This document shows, in pieces, positions 12,387 through 25,800 of a stretch of DNA of 64,000 bases (the first letter of the stretch is position 1; the number at the start of each line of letters is the position of its first letter). The stretch spans positions 6,942,501 through 7,006,500 of the forward strand of contig NC_090698.1 in assembly GCF_040954835.1 (NCBI RefSeq). The letters are read 5' to 3'. The translations under genes and the position numbers were made by a program. Source of the DNA: Lepisosteus oculatus (taxonomy: Eukaryota; Chordata; Actinopteri; Semionotiformes; Lepisosteidae). A model generated the notes under the pieces. It saw nothing but the letters and a program-made list of their open reading frames with translations, searched no databases and was not told where the DNA came from.

Positions 12387-13246
12387 AGGGAGGGAGGGAA
12401 GGATGGAGGAGACAAACTGACTGGTTTGTCCAGGTTTCTGATTGAAGCCTCACCAATTTCAGACTTTCCACCCTCCTTTCCTTCTGCAGTGAGAAGACAT
12501 GCGTGCTGCTGGGAGATCTGTCTGTAATCCTACAGAAACAGGGACACACTCTCCCAAACTAATGCTGCACACGATGAGCATTAGCAATAATTATTATCCA
12601 GCAATAATCCAGGTCATGTCTTGAGACAGGCTGAGAAGTGGAAATGTTTTAAATCCTATACACAGACCATGGTAAGAAGTGTGTTATGCAGTAAGAAAAC
12701 TGTGAATCATAATCTACTTTTAGTGAATGCATTTTGAGTGGGCTATTCTACCCCTGCCTATGCTTAAACATATTTCTGCAGTGTCAACAAATATTTCAGC
12801 ATTCATTCACTATTATTCTGTATTTGCAAAACCAAATTCTTAATTTTTCAAATCTGAAACCTGGGCTGTTAGCATCTGGTTCTCCACAACCTATTTTTTT
12901 TTTAAACAAATAACTTTGTATTTCTACATTCCTTTTTTTTGTTATGTGTGTTAAAGAGTATTTCATGATTCCTCGTTTGAGTATGTTTTAAGAGTATGTA
13001 TATCGTCCATTGCAAAGTAATATACAAACATGAAGGTAAGGGGGAAATTTAATGTTGGTTGTTTCTTTGCTGTAAATGTTTTACTGGGGGAGGGTTGTCT
13101 GTGCTGATCGGTTAAGTGTTATTTAAATGCTTGAGTCAAATATTTTGTTCAAGAATGCAAATCGCTATCGAAGAGGGGAAAAAGTAGAGACGAGTTAGAA
13201 AAGGGTGGGACAGAGGGAGAGATGGATCCATGAACCAGTGGAGTAA

Positions 13247-13952
13247 AATAAATAACCCATTAGAAGATGGAAAACAGATAGGACTAATAAGAAGTAGATG
13301 AATGAGCAATGGGAGAAAATGAAGAAGCAGAGGGCATGCAGAATGAAACAGAGGGGAGGACAGGTTAGAGAAGGGGTGTCAAGAGTCTAGAAGCCACTCG
13401 GATCAGTCCTGATGTATCTAAAGACGCTTTCACTCAAAGGAACTCGCAGAAAACATCAGCCCCACCTGATGTTCTGTTCATTCCTCAGATCACAGATTGC
13501 TTTGGCACAAACTCCCGCATGGAACACAATAAAACCGTTAATGTCATGGTTCTATTTTAGGAAGGGGCATTTGGAAAGTACACAATTTGATACGCGGCTA
13601 TCAGCGTCAAGCACTGCATGTTAAACAGGACGGACGGGAGACAAATCCTGTACACAACACCTTTTCAGAACAGTTCTTACTCCTAACAGCACAGTCCCTC
13701 TGTCGCAAAACCTGGGGTCACAGGTAGTGTACACACTCACCTTCGGCAACCAAACCTGTGCAAACACTTGCCATCAGTGCTTTGCACAAGTTTTCCTCTG
13801 CTACAAGAATGACACTGTCCAAATCCCTGTGTTTTCAGCGGACTGTTTCTTTGGAGTAGAGTATTTTTCCTGGGCTGTATTAACATTAACAGGCTTCATT
13901 ATACTACTGAAAGTTGTGCCCACCACCACAGTGGATTAGCTTTAAAAATAAA
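13247..13952 (+). other. candidate poly(A) signals for the lipoxygenase transcript
   Basis: AATAAA hexamers occur at 13247-13252, 13528-13533 and 13947-13952, following 0.9-1.6 kb of sequence after the stop at 12386 with no other gene. Any could end the 3' UTR. The interval 12,387-13,960 otherwise shows only AT-rich sequence. Confidence 0.4.
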
Positions 13953-14368
13953 TTACATTAAAATTAATGATTTGTGTGTCTGCTGGCGGTGCCATGTTTT
14001 TGGAGCAGGAGAGAACAGCTTGCAAACTATACGTCTTGTAGTTGGATGGATGAACACTTTCTCCTGCTTCTGTTGTATCTGTATCTGTTGTAGCTGCTGT
14101 GTGCACTGGTAGGTAAGAAGGTCAAAGGGTGACAGAAGATAGACTGATAGATATACAGCACATGAAATGGATAAAATGACAAACAGATAAACAGAGGACA
14201 GAGCATAAAATTATTATAGCTAATTGGACAGTAAGTTAGATGCACAGGTAGCAAGGATAAGCAGATCAATATACCGGACATACAGCTAGATGGACAGATC
14301 TGCTGTTAACACGAAGCTCCCACACTCACAGAGGATGCACTCAGAGGACTTACACCTTCATGGGAAGC

Positions 14369-14374
14369 TTTATT
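14369..14374 (-). other. poly(A) signal for RNASEK
   Basis: TTTATT on plus reads AATAAA on minus, 934 bases downstream of the RNASEK stop. It implies a 3' UTR covering about 14,350-15,307, in which I see no other feature. Confidence 0.45.
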
Positions 14375-15307
14375 TGCAGCTCACACAGGACTGAGCTGGA
14401 CTCGGGTCCAACAGCAAACAGACAGAGCATAGGGGGAACAAACAAACAGAATTTCATCAACAGAACCAGGAGCCAAAGAAAACAGTCCAGTCCAGCACTG
14501 CACAGCACCAAGTATTCTCAACCATCAATTTTATACACCTGGAATGAATAAACAATGACAAGAAATATACATTCTCATTTCTACTGGACTTACAGTGCTC
14601 TCAACTCAAATGAACAATACAGTCTTTTTTTTCTAGAATATGTTACAACACGCAGGCAGGGTTTCATGTGGATGTGTGGATTGGCTGTGCACAGATGCAG
14701 CAGTCTTGTAATCAGGGAGGTTTCTATAGTATCTGGCTCTTCCCATCTCCCTGCTTTAAGACTGTCGGCACAGCCACAGAAATAACACGGACTATAAAAT
14801 CTTTTACACCCAAAAAAAAGAAAGACGACTGCACTTTACTGCCACCCAACATCAGCACATCACCGACGAAAAGAGGGGGGCTCACAGACCAAGCTGAATT
14901 GTGACAGTGTTATCCCACACAAAGCCATAATAACAAAACAGGAATAATAATCCATCGGTTAATAAATACAGTCCTAGAGGTTGTCACAGAGATCTTTTAA
15001 TAATACAACTATTTGGATTTGGATTTGGGAAAGAAAAACAAAAGGCCCAGTAGCGGAGTCCAAAATGTGATTAAAGTCCAATTAAGCAATTAATGTTTTG
15101 GTCACACAGAATCACTGTAATGACCTGGACTGTAAGGTTGCCTTTACTTGACTTTTGAGTCAAAGACTTACAAACAATCCTGTATTAGTCTAAGAGACTA
15201 ATTTGGTTCATTGGAAAAACAAAAAGAGAAGACAATAGACCCTCCACGAGCCCCTGCAGTAAAACCGCCCCTCGGTGCAGTGCTGGGCCAGGCCAGCAGG
15301 AGGCAGT

Positions 15308-17884
15308 CTAGTGCACCATGTACTCCTTGCGCTTGTTGAGCTGCACTTGGCAGAAGGACAGACCCCCCACCAGCAGGTAGATGGCAGCAGCGATGAAGCA
15401 GTTGTAGCTGACCTGGTCATACAGCCCGTATATCTTCTGAGGAGGATTTTTACTGCATGGGAACAGAGACAAAGCAGGTAAGAAAGAGCGATGCGGGGAG
15501 AGATCACAGGAATGACCACTTCACACAAAGCGGGGTGGGTGTGGGGAACAGGCTGCCAAGTTGTGTTACGGGTGCAGAACTCCTAAGTCCTTTCAGAAAT
15601 GGCTAAACAAGATCCCCAGACCGATTAGCTACCTTAGCAAGCTGGCAAGCAGAGTGAACCGACAGGAGCTCCTTGTCTGCAACTTTATGACCTTACTGTA
15701 TGCAACTCAAAGCATCTCAAAACAAATGCCTTGATGGTAGATCTCACTGCTTTCCAGGACGTTTTCAAGAATCCATCACCACAAGTCCAATCTGACCCCA
15801 TCACCTCAATGCTGGACTGTATCTTTGTTTCAAAACGTGCAAAACCAGAGTGATGTTTTGCCAGGACACAGGAGGTTAACTCCTCTTCTCTTTCCAACAG
15901 TGCCAAGGGCTCTTTAATTACCAAGCGGACAGATCCCGCATTTAATGTCTCATCTAAAGGTCAGCATCTCCACCACACTAGGTTATCCTACTGAGCCACA
16001 GAAAAAAGCGCCACCTACTGGTCCAGCAATTACACTTACAGCAGCAAACCTTCTGTAGTGTCTCCCATTATTGGGTATTGTGCTTAACAGCTCAGTTTAA
16101 TGAGAGCAGGCTACAAGGCTACTGCTTCCTTCAACTGTCTAACAGATGATGCAATTGTATAACAGGGTATTTGGGACGGGCTAGCTCATCATATTAATCC
16201 ACTCACTCTAGAAGCATGTCATCTTCAGTGAAGGGCACGTCTTCAATCAGCACTGCAGAGTGGACGTTGAAGAAGATACCCAGCAGCAACTGGTGTGGAG
16301 GAGGACGAAAGCAAGACAGCAAGGTTAAACGCACTGGTTTGATCCGCCTATATCTGGAACAGGTACACAATACAAAACACTGCAAACAGCTGCCCAGTGT
16401 GTACAAAACACACAACACTGCCCGCCTAGTGACTTCCTAACACTGCAAGTCTCAGCTACCTGTATCCTCCTGCAGGCAGCTGACACTGAGAAAACAGGTC
16501 CTTGATTCTACACACTGGTTCAATCCATGAATTGGTTTCATTACTCTGCTCTCCTCCCCACTGAGAGCTGGTGTGTGGTGAGCATACTGGGGCACTATGG
16601 CTGCCGTCGCATCATCCAGGTGGGGCTGCACACTGGTGGTGGTGGAGGGGAGTCCCCATTACCTGAAAAGTGCTTTGAGTGGAGTGTCCAGAAAACCGCT
16701 ATATAAGTGTAAGCTATTATTATTATTATTATTATTATTAATCCTTGGAAAAATGACATGTGGCCATACAGACATCACACACTGACTTGGTGCTTCTCCA
16801 CTTTACGTGGTTGTCACCAGGCTGAGTTAAAGGTGTAGCCGGTCATCGTCTTGTCAGTGCGGAGCGCTAGTCAATCAGTTTAATTTGTGAGCGGAGAATA
16901 AAAAAATGAAAAACTTCAGCGAGCTGCTTTGGGCAATAATACCGACAACATGCAGCACTAAAACGGCCGCCCTCAAGCTCCACACTCCTTATCATCTTCA
17001 GATAACTGTGCAAACAGCCACTATCTTCCAAATTAGCATTGATCAATTAAAGACATCTGTGTACGTACTGAAATACTTCTAAGTACTCTGAGAGAGATGG
17101 AAAGTACTGAGGCCTGTGAGTGTTCACACTATAATTAGGTCCTCTGGGACGCCTTTCTGAAACACTTCTTCCTCCCCACTGGAGACCGTGCCACAGCTCC
17201 CAAGCCAGAAAGAGGGAACTTGAAACTGGACTCCACGGTCTCCGTAACACATTCACCCGGCCGTTTATCTTTGTGCAAAGGTTTTATGTAACAACGTGCA
17301 AAACGATAAAAAAAACCCCACAGAAACAGGCAGACAGACACAGATGGATGTTTCAGAAGCTGCTCATCTCGCAGTCACTATCACAAGATCGTGGTGTCAC
17401 TGAACCCGTGACCCTGTCCCTAACACCGGTGGGACTAGAAGTAACAGACGACGGGATAAAGAAATGACTTGAACAATTGCGATTGATTCAAGTGCCATGC
17501 AATTAGCTAGCGTACTGAACGTCACCGCTCCCTGTCGCGTCTTAATCGTAGCTAAATGATGCTGAATACTGAAACACGTATTGGTAAGGATAACCTCCGC
17601 GGAGCTCACGACCTTCGATGGCTTCTGGATTTCCCAAAGGGAAGTGTTAATTACTGTGCAATTCACGAAACGAAACGAATACAAAACGTTTATATATCAC
17701 ATCTGTCAGAGCAGCTAGGAGACAGGCGTACAGAAACCGAAGTATAAACAGCATTTTCTCTACTATGAATAATAATAATAATAATAATAATAAAATGTAA
17801 TTTTACCAGCATAATGACTCCCCAGATGCTGAGTACTATTCCGCAGGCGGCCAGTTTGGGACCGCAAAATAAAAGGGACGCCAT
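15308..17884 (-). CDS. rnasek: ribonuclease kappa (RNASEK), 3 exons, 101 aa
   Basis: Small two-pass membrane protein, known as an endoribonuclease in insects and as a V-ATPase-associated factor needed for endocytosis in vertebrate cells. Exons on minus: 17884-17807, 16289-16207, 15452-15308 (78, 83 and 145 bp), giving 306 nt with stop. The protein starts [20 protein letters not shown]. The first membrane segment is residues ~10-33 ([12 protein letters not shown], continuing LLLGIFF). The loop carries [17 protein letters not shown]. The second membrane segment (~66-85) follows [15 protein letters not shown], and the end is [14 protein letters not shown]. Similarity to human RNASEK is very high by recall. 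Length is typical (98 aa in human). Introns 1 and 2 hold SINE pieces. Its start faces BAP18. Confidence 0.96.
15880..16055 (-). mobile_element. decayed 5S-type SINE body fragment in RNASEK intron 2
   Basis: Plus-strand text such as CTCTTTAATTACCAAGCGGA, AATGTCTCATCTAAAGG and GCGCCACCTACTGGTCC parallels the body of the element at 10.3-10.8 kb (TTTTTAATGATCACAGAATA, TATGTCTCATTCGAAGGAGG, CGCCCCCTACTGGTCCC). Head and tail are not clear. Confidence 0.55.
16540..16742 (+). mobile_element. 3' part of the 5S-type SINE in RNASEK intron 1
   Basis: GGGGCTGCACACTGGTGGTG, then AGTGCTTTGAGTGGAGTGTC, then a TATAAGTGTAAG and (ATT)n tail at 16,718-16,740. This is the same 3' half as the minus-strand element at 10.3 kb and the copy at 57.4 kb. 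Confidence 0.8.
17766..17793. repeat. (AAT)n microsatellite beside RNASEK exon 1 donor
   Basis: About nine AAT units lie 15-40 bases inside intron 1, close to the donor at 17806. Confidence 0.85.
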
Positions 17885-17934
17885 TGCCTTATTGAAGAGA
17901 CAGATGTCCGCTTCTTATTTGTTTATTTTGCGCT

Positions 17935-17942
17935 CTTTTATA
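17935..17942 (-). promoter_or_regulatory. TATA box of RNASEK
   Basis: On minus the sequence reads GAGTATAAAAGAGCG. It lies about 51-58 bases upstream of the ATG at 17884, which implies transcription start near 17,905-17,912 and a very short leader. Confidence 0.45.
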
Positions 17943-18585
17943 CTCCCTTCAAGTCCGGAATCCGCTTTTCATCGGCTATACTTTCAAACTGCCTTCTGTC
18001 GAAAGACAGTCGCCCGTCTGAATAAAAACAGACGGACCGCTGTGACCTCCTCTCAGCTGATCTGCACGGGGTATTCGGCCGTTTCCGGAGACACTCGGCT
18101 CCCACCGGCAGGACAGCTACCACTGTCTGAAAAGAGGGGTATAAAGGTAAGAAATATTCTTCGAGAACCCCTCAGGAACATAGTCTTTATGGAGAGATGA
18201 GGAAATAAATATTATACTTATTAGGCTGCAGCTTTTTCCAAACTTACTCAAATGTTAGGTATTATAGTGGATACCTTTCTTTACGGGACCATAAAGATAC
18301 TTCCCTCCTCTTAGAAGGCTCCAAATTAGACGTGTCAATTTATGAAGCATAGGGTCACTATAACACATATTATGCAAACAGTTTCCTTGATGAAAAGGGA
18401 GCTAATACATAACAGGTTTAAAAACTACATATTAATGCTATATTAACTATTTTCAAAATAGATAGGATTATTTTACCCTTGGAGGACTGAAATCCTACTT
18501 CCCCCTCCTATTTTTCTGAATATGGCACAGCCCGGAGCGGTCATGTGACGGCAAAATCCGTCACCAGCCTGGGGGGGGGGGGCTG

Positions 18586-18593
18586 TGACGTCA
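18586..18593. promoter_or_regulatory. CRE palindrome TGACGTCA between RNASEK and BAP18
   Basis: A perfect cAMP-response-element palindrome, next to a 13-base G run, lies between the two divergent genes. Binding is not shown. Sequence around it (18,190-19,120) is otherwise AT-rich and featureless. Confidence 0.4.
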
Positions 18594-19129
18594 GGAGGCC
18601 GACTCCGAGAACTGGCGCAAAATGGCTGAAACAAGTACGAACGTGCATGTTCCCAAAATAGTTTTTTTTTAACAAAGACAGATAGTAAATACAATCCTGC
18701 TACAAAGCACAGGGGCTTGCCCATCATCACCTTACGTATACTTTTAGACACAGCGCTAATAGGGCGTCAGTGGTTTAGAACAAGTATTCCCAAAACATAA
18801 AATATTATTAATGTTACGAAACTTCAAAAAGTATTATAAAAACATTTATTATTTACACTATTTGTAAAGTAAGTCTAAGATTGTGCCAACACGAATAATG
18901 CATTACGACATGGTGATTGACAACAATTTAAATGCACACACAATCGCGCCCAAAAACACAGAACGGTAAAATGGATACCGTGATTGACTTATTGACCATC
19001 AATATGCGAAGAATGGACAAATCACGGATCAGGCTGGGAGAAATTCTAACAACCACTTATAACAGTCTGAAGCCGCTGCTCTCTAATGCAGTTAAAATGC
19101 GTCTTGACTGACGAAGCCTGTGTCTAATA

Positions 19130-19265
19130 GAGTAAGGGCGGGGCGGGACTCCGCAGAATGAGTGTCACGCAGCCTTGGCCAATCAGCAGCCGAGAACCGC
19201 GGTTGTGGACCAATAGAAGCGCAAGCCGCGCGGGTGGCTGGGGTTTCCTGCTCGCGCTCTAGTTG
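19130..19265 (+). promoter_or_regulatory. BAP18 promoter with GC box and two CCAAT boxes
   Basis: GGCGGGGCGGG at 19,137-19,147, CCAAT at 19,179-19,183 and again at 19,210-19,214, all in a CpG-richer stretch, followed by a pyrimidine-rich initiator-like region near 19,255-19,270. No TATA box. This would leave a 5' UTR of about 560 bases before the ATG at 19831. Confidence 0.6.
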
Positions 19266-19830
19266 CTGTCTTTTTATTTTAATTTGAGCAAAATTGGCAG
19301 AAATGGGCTCACTAGATGGGCTAGGAAGTCCGCTTTTTTCGTTGGCATGATCAAAATGGTTGTTTTCACCCCCGGGGGAGCGTTATACAGGTTTCCGAGG
19401 TCTGTACGTCTGTCATAATGATAGGAGTGAAGGAGGCCTGGGTATTGTTTTGTACTGAATGGACACAGAATATAGTTTAACCTGAAGCGCGATGCGACTT
19501 TCATGCCAGTTCTTTCCTGTAACGTCCACGTTGTAGAAAATAAAGTGTTTAATTTGTGCTTTGACATGCAGTACGGGGGGGGAAATACAGTGCACTTGCA
19601 TTTGTAAAGCACAACGTTTTTAATTTCAGAAAAGAAAGCAACAGCAACATCGTTCTGAAGTTACACTGGCAGAGTGTATTTTGCTTCTAAGCTTAGTCAA
19701 TGTAGTATCTGTTTGATTGTGTTTTGCATTGGAGGGCTCCCAGCATGTGCCACCGCAGTTAGATGATTTAGACCCTCTGCAGACCCCGGAGTGTTTTTAT
19801 TTGTCCTTTCCAAGTATTCGGTGGGAAAAA

Positions 19831-22800
19831 ATGACTTCAGCGTCGACCAAGGTAGGTGCTCTGAGAACATACCACCTTCTATTGCCCGTTTCCTTCAGGG
19901 GTATTCTTTTCAAAGCGCGTTTTCTTTAACGGAACGTCTCAAAAGCACAGTTTATTTAGCCGAAAACGAAAAATTGTGATGTGTTATCAGAATCTCTTTA
20001 GGGTGAATCTCGAGGCATTGGTAAATATTTTTTTAACTTATGCCGAGCCTTATTCTAATTCAGTTGGCATTTTACTGATGAAATACGGGTTACGTAGCTT
20101 GTACAGTGATAGAAGAGAAGTCCAGCGCCTTGGATTTAAACTCTGTCTTCCCGTCAGGAGTCTAGGGTCCTATAACCACAGCTCCGCGCTGCTAAATAGA
20201 GTAATGTATCACGGCGTTGTTGTAATCGTCTTCAAACGAGTCGGGAGTAAGCGGCTGGAGAAAAACGATACTTTTTATCCACATGACCCTGTCGGTTACT
20301 TCGGTTCTGTACTTTGAATGGCTGTTCAGGTGATGTCGCACTCCTTTTAAAACCCGAAAACAGGTCCCCACCCGGTTTCTTCTTTGAGGTTCTGATGCAC
20401 GTCTGGCGTATTTACACGCGGGGTTCGGTGAGAAGTTGGCGAACTTCAGTTGTTGCTCGGAGGAGAGATGCGCAGTTCCCGGTGTCGGCCGCGCGGTGTC
20501 GCTGGTGGATCGTGGCGCCTCGTCCTTCCCTCTCCCTCCTCGTCCTTTCTTCCTTTATTGTACCTTGACGAGGTGTCGAGGCTGCGATGAGCTGGACGGT
20601 TCTTTATAGCTTCAAGATGAGCCCAGTGCGGTTTTGACAGCCGAACCCAAGGTGCTCTAGTACCCCTGAAGATATATATTTTAAATATTCTATTTTTTTT
20701 TTGTACAACATAGGTTCGTTTTCCCAAAGCAGTTAACTCCAGACTCCAAGTTGAAAAATCACGCGGGAAACAACGGCTGCCTGGTTCACTAGCTGAATGC
20801 ATTTTTCGTGTTTCACTGTATATGAAGGCTGAACGGGCTGTAAAGATCTCTCGAGGTTGTTGCTGGTGATGCTGTTAACTCCTAGGGTGGCTTTCTCTGA
20901 TAACTGGACATGCCTCGTCCAGTTGGACAGCCCTCGGCTCTGCTTCTCTTGTCATTCCAATGATGTAGTAGCTTGAAATATTTTTTTCCTCTTTTTTTTA
21001 ACAATTGTGTGGAAAGGGTTGGAAACCAATTGTCTAACTCTGTAATAAGGCTCGTCTAACTCTGTAATAAGCTGGACGTTCCCATCAGTTTTGGGTGGCT
21101 TGCACAGACCGGTGCTTCCTAATGAACCTGAAGGTGTCAAAGTTCAGAGGGAGCTGTTGGCTTCACGGGTCAGTCCGGTTTGGGGCACCTGCCCGTGGAA
21201 GAATTTGCACTGCCTTTCTGTGTGCCTGATGGTCCGTCTTTTGCAGGTGGGGGAGATCTTCTCCGCAGCAGGTGCTGCCTTCACCAAACTGGGGGAGTTG
21301 ACTATGCAGCTGCACCCGGTGGCTGACTCCAGTCCGGCTGGGTGAGTCGCCATGACGCCATTGTACACAGGGCTGACTCCGGCCTCGGCCTCCCCATCCT
21401 GTACCGAGGATGCTGCTGCCGCCACCCTGTCTTCCAGTGTCCGCTCCAGAGCTCGGCTCGTGTGGGTAAATGATCTGCTTCATTCCCCAGCTCTCCTTCA
21501 GATTGACCATATAAGGCAGTGTGGGCCGCTCCAGTTCACCAGAGCTTGGAGTCCTGCGGAGTTTATAGGTAGTATTCACTTAGCATGTGGTTAGGACTTA
21601 AGAAAACAGCTCAGCTGACTAATTATCCATTTAGCTCGCTTAAGTTATGACCAAAGGTGTAATGAAAACCAGCCGCCCTTGGGAGCTGAGGGTGTCCATC
21701 TCTGGAATGCGTGTGTAGTTGCAGGCTGCTTTCTGTGCATCCCCAGTCCACTTTAAGACCGTTAAGTGACGAGCTGCCACACACTGAACTCTCCTCATAA
21801 GTGGTTTTCTCTTGAGTCTGACGGAATCATTCTGCCGTGTCCAGCTGTTTTGAAGGCTCCCCCCCTTCCTTCATCGCCGACGGTGAGCTCTTCCTGCTCG
21901 CTGTGGTGGCTTTAAGCCATGTGTTGTGCCAGTTATTTCCCCCTGCGGGGCTCACATGTGCCCTCCCCCCCATGCAAATCCCTTTTAACCTCTAATGGAT
22001 GGGTCTGTGCGTGCTGGGCTGTGAGCTTTCTGCTCAGCTGCTGGTATGTCTTGGAAGGGCAATAGATCTTCAGCCCAGCATAATCGGTGGGTGTGGGGTG
22101 TGCCGAGCCGAGCCGAGGTGCGTGAAGGCCCCCCCTCATTCCACTGTCTTCATTAGAGCTCGTCGGAAAACCCAGCGAGAGGGGCTGCCCCATAGTAAGG
22201 CATCTGTGCAGAAAACGAAAGCCTGCAAGGGATTCTGTTTTGTTTCAAAACAAACAAACAAACAAACAAACAAACAAACCAACAGGTGGTGGGCAGATGA
22301 GGAAGGGGGTTGTATACCGAAACGACTGGTGTGGAGATACTTAAGGAAGTTGAAGGGATTTTCAACTTTTGACCAGAATCATCCGGCATAGCCTGCCCCC
22401 GTGTGAGTAACCGATGCCAACGAGAGATTGGCCGTCCAGTTCGCCTTTCACAACAACGGGTGCCCGTGGCCGCTTTTTCAGAAACAGTTGGTGGAGGTGT
22501 TATGGGTTAAAGACGCTTTTATTATCCACTTTCAATAATTCATGACGTTCGGCCGAAATCCAAAAAGCTGGAGATCACATCCTCTTTGCAGGGTGACGCC
22601 CTGCGTGTGCGTGCGTGTGTGAGCGTGTGTCGAGGGGGAGGCGAGGCGTGACAGGGCAGCACGCGGCGAGGCGGGGACAGTGCGAGCTGGCGTGCCATTG
22701 CCCCTGTGTGTGCTGTCTGTCTCTGCAGAGCCAAGTGGACGGACACGGAGATTGACATGCTGCGTGCAGCCGTGCGGCGGTTTGGGGACGACTTGAACAA

Positions 22801-25800
22801 AATCAGCTCTGTCATCAAGGACCGCACTGTGTAAGGACCATCCCCAAGACCTGTCCAGCCCACCCTTGCATCCTTCCCACCTCCCCCGACTCGGCTTAGA
22901 CCCACTCCAGGGCGCGGGTGAATTGGGATACAGATGTTGCTAATTCAATATATGCTGTGACGGAATTGTGAGGTCTAATACTCCTGTTTTCAAAGCATGG
23001 CTTTTTCTTATTCCCGTTGAAATTGGTCTCGGGTTAAATCAAAACAGTTGAGAAATGACGCATGCTGCTTTTGAGAGGTTGCAGACCAGAGTGGTTCGTG
23101 TCCGACATTAGTGATGCAAATATGCTTATACCAGGCCGAGCGCTCACTCCCCCTTTCTGGATAAGTTGGCCGTGTCCTGCGCTGAACTCTGGTCAGGCTC
23201 AAGAGAAAACGCGCTGTTTCCTCTGGGGGTGTCCAGTGTGTGAAGGCTGTGCTGTTGCTGTGGATAGCTCTGTTTATAAATAGTCCCAGGCAATTCATGA
23301 CCAGATTTATTGAGCTCTGCATACTTATGCTACTGACACTTTGGTATTTTGTTTGTGAATTTTCTTGCATGTATTAGGATGAATTTTACAATGGTGTAAA
23401 CTTAAAGAGCCAGGAGTTAACTTCAATATTAGGGACCGCTGCACTCTTTTTCTTTCTTGTAATAATTTTCGATTTCTGTCAACCGCATTCCTTCAGGTTT
23501 TAGAGGTACAGATAGTGGAAAAAATAATGTCATGTCAATCTTAGGCCAATCGGTTGTTGACCCATCACATGTGGCAGCGATGTCTGCCAGTGTCTGGAAT
23601 TCTGCCGAAGCATGTGGTACCAATTTTCACGAGAGTGTCTGTCAACTCGCGCCTGGTTGATGGAGATAGAAACTGCTTTCTCAGGCATCGTTGCAGAATA
23701 TGCTATAAATGTTTGAATTGGATTCCGAGCTGATGACTGAAAAGGGGGATGAGATCTGAATAAAATCAGTGTCATGCTCAACAAACCACTGGGCGGCCAC
23801 ATGTGCTTCATGGATGGGGTTCCATTTTTATCCTGGAGACCAGCCCTCATTGCAGGAAAGAAATGCTGCAACACAGCGTGAAGATGATTACTTAATACCA
23901 TTAAACTCTGATGTGAATTGACCTAGCCTTCTAACGGAATGAGTGAACCCAAGCCATTCCAGGAAAAGGCTCATCAAGCATTCGGCTGTAGAGTCCTTAG
24001 GATGGGGCTATGTGCGCTCATGGGTGTCAAGAATGTGGAGAAGGATGAGTCGTCTGTCCATATCGTATTTCTCCACTGCTTGGTAGTCCATTGCCTGTGC
24101 TCTTTGCACTTCTCGCCCTGCAGTTGTTTACATCCAGATTGGTCTGTGCACAGCAGCACGATTATGGTATCGTGCTCTGTGGAATTCCTGGTGGACAGCT
24201 TTTTATGAAAACTGTCTGTTCTTTCCCCAGTATGAAACAGGAAATCAGGCGATCTGCAGGTGCTTTCTCATTTTGCCTTGCGCTTTGAATTGTCGCGGAG
24301 ATTTCACAGTCCCGGAGTGTGAATCTGCTCACTGTTGCCCTGTTCTAATGGTGTCTTTCCCCTGGGAGTCCCACACTTAGATCACCTTAGACACTGTTGC
24401 TTGTGAAATATAAGCAAGTTGAGTTGGTTGAGCCAATTAAGATCTAAAACTCTGCTGACCTGACTTCCTATACAAATAATCCATTCCTTTTGACACTTAA
24501 GATCAGAGGTTGAAGAAGAAAAAGGGAACCTGCATCAACAACTGCAGCCTGCAGTGACTGCAGCCTCTTCCTTCGTTTTGCCCTCTTTACCCTTCCCAGA
24601 GACTTTATGGGAGGTTTAATTCAATTTCCTAGATCCCGTAAGAATTAATTTGATTACTTTAAGACTTCACAGAATTGTGTAGAATGGAAAGCAAATGCTG
24701 GATTGTGGGTTGCACCAACAGGCCTGTCCTGCAGGGGGCGCCCCAAGTCTGCAGCTGGAAAACATCTCTGCATCTCGCAACTACTCGGGCTGAATCCGAC
24801 TCCAGCTTTTTGCTTTCCTTTATTTTCACTCCCATTTTGAGTCGTGGTGTTGGGATCAACAGACTTGTGAATTTGACATCTTTCTATCTGCTGCTTCACT
24901 CAAGAGTGCAATTCTGTGAGCACATAAATCAGAACATGTGGCCTATTAAAATCCCAAACTTTTATTGGTATTATCTTTAATTTGTATAAGACTTTCATAT
25001 GTAACTTTTGCTTTTTTATTGTCAGGTCAGATGCAGAAGTCCATGCCTTTTGTTAGATATGGAACTGTGTTCTTGTGTGATTTTTTTTTAGAGGGTAAAC
25101 AAGAAGAGGTCAATATGATCTGCTAATATCCACTTCTGGTTCTTAAAAATATTGTTCACTTGCTTTAGCTGAGCGGAGACTAGTCATCTTAGGTGACTGA
25201 TTGGCAATGGCTGGACGGTTTCATCAGCCCTTTGACTCTCTTAAGGCAAAGTCTGAACCGTAACCTCCAGGCTAAAAAAGTCTAATGCTGTAATTGTAGG
25301 TCTGTATTCCATCTTTAACTGCATCTGTCCCTCCCCGAAGCAGTGCTCAAATCAAGACGACCGTAAAGAGGAAGCTGTACGAGGACAGCGGGGTTCCCCT
25401 CTCCTCTGAATCTCCCAAGAAGACGCCCAAGAAAACCCAGGTCTCCGTGGCGACGACCCCAGCTGTCATCACTGTGCCAACCTCGCAGGTTGTCGTGACG
25501 ACAGCCCTGCAGGACCCCTCTCCCGCGCCCTCAGCCATCAAGAAGCAGAAGACGGCAGGTGAGTAAGGCAGGGGTGGTCTGTACTTGACCTTGTCTCGTT
25601 CAGGGTTGGACTATGTGGTAGTTCAAAATAGCAGGTAGTACAGCGATCCCAGAAAAGAGGGCCTTTTATTAGATGTTTAAAATGTAATGCATGAGTTAAT
25701 TTACTGAATGTGTTTATTAATGCAGATGTTGATGGCAAAGCATATGGAAGCCCCCATAAAGTCTTGCCTCTCTGATTGCTGTCACTTTGTCTCTCTTGGA

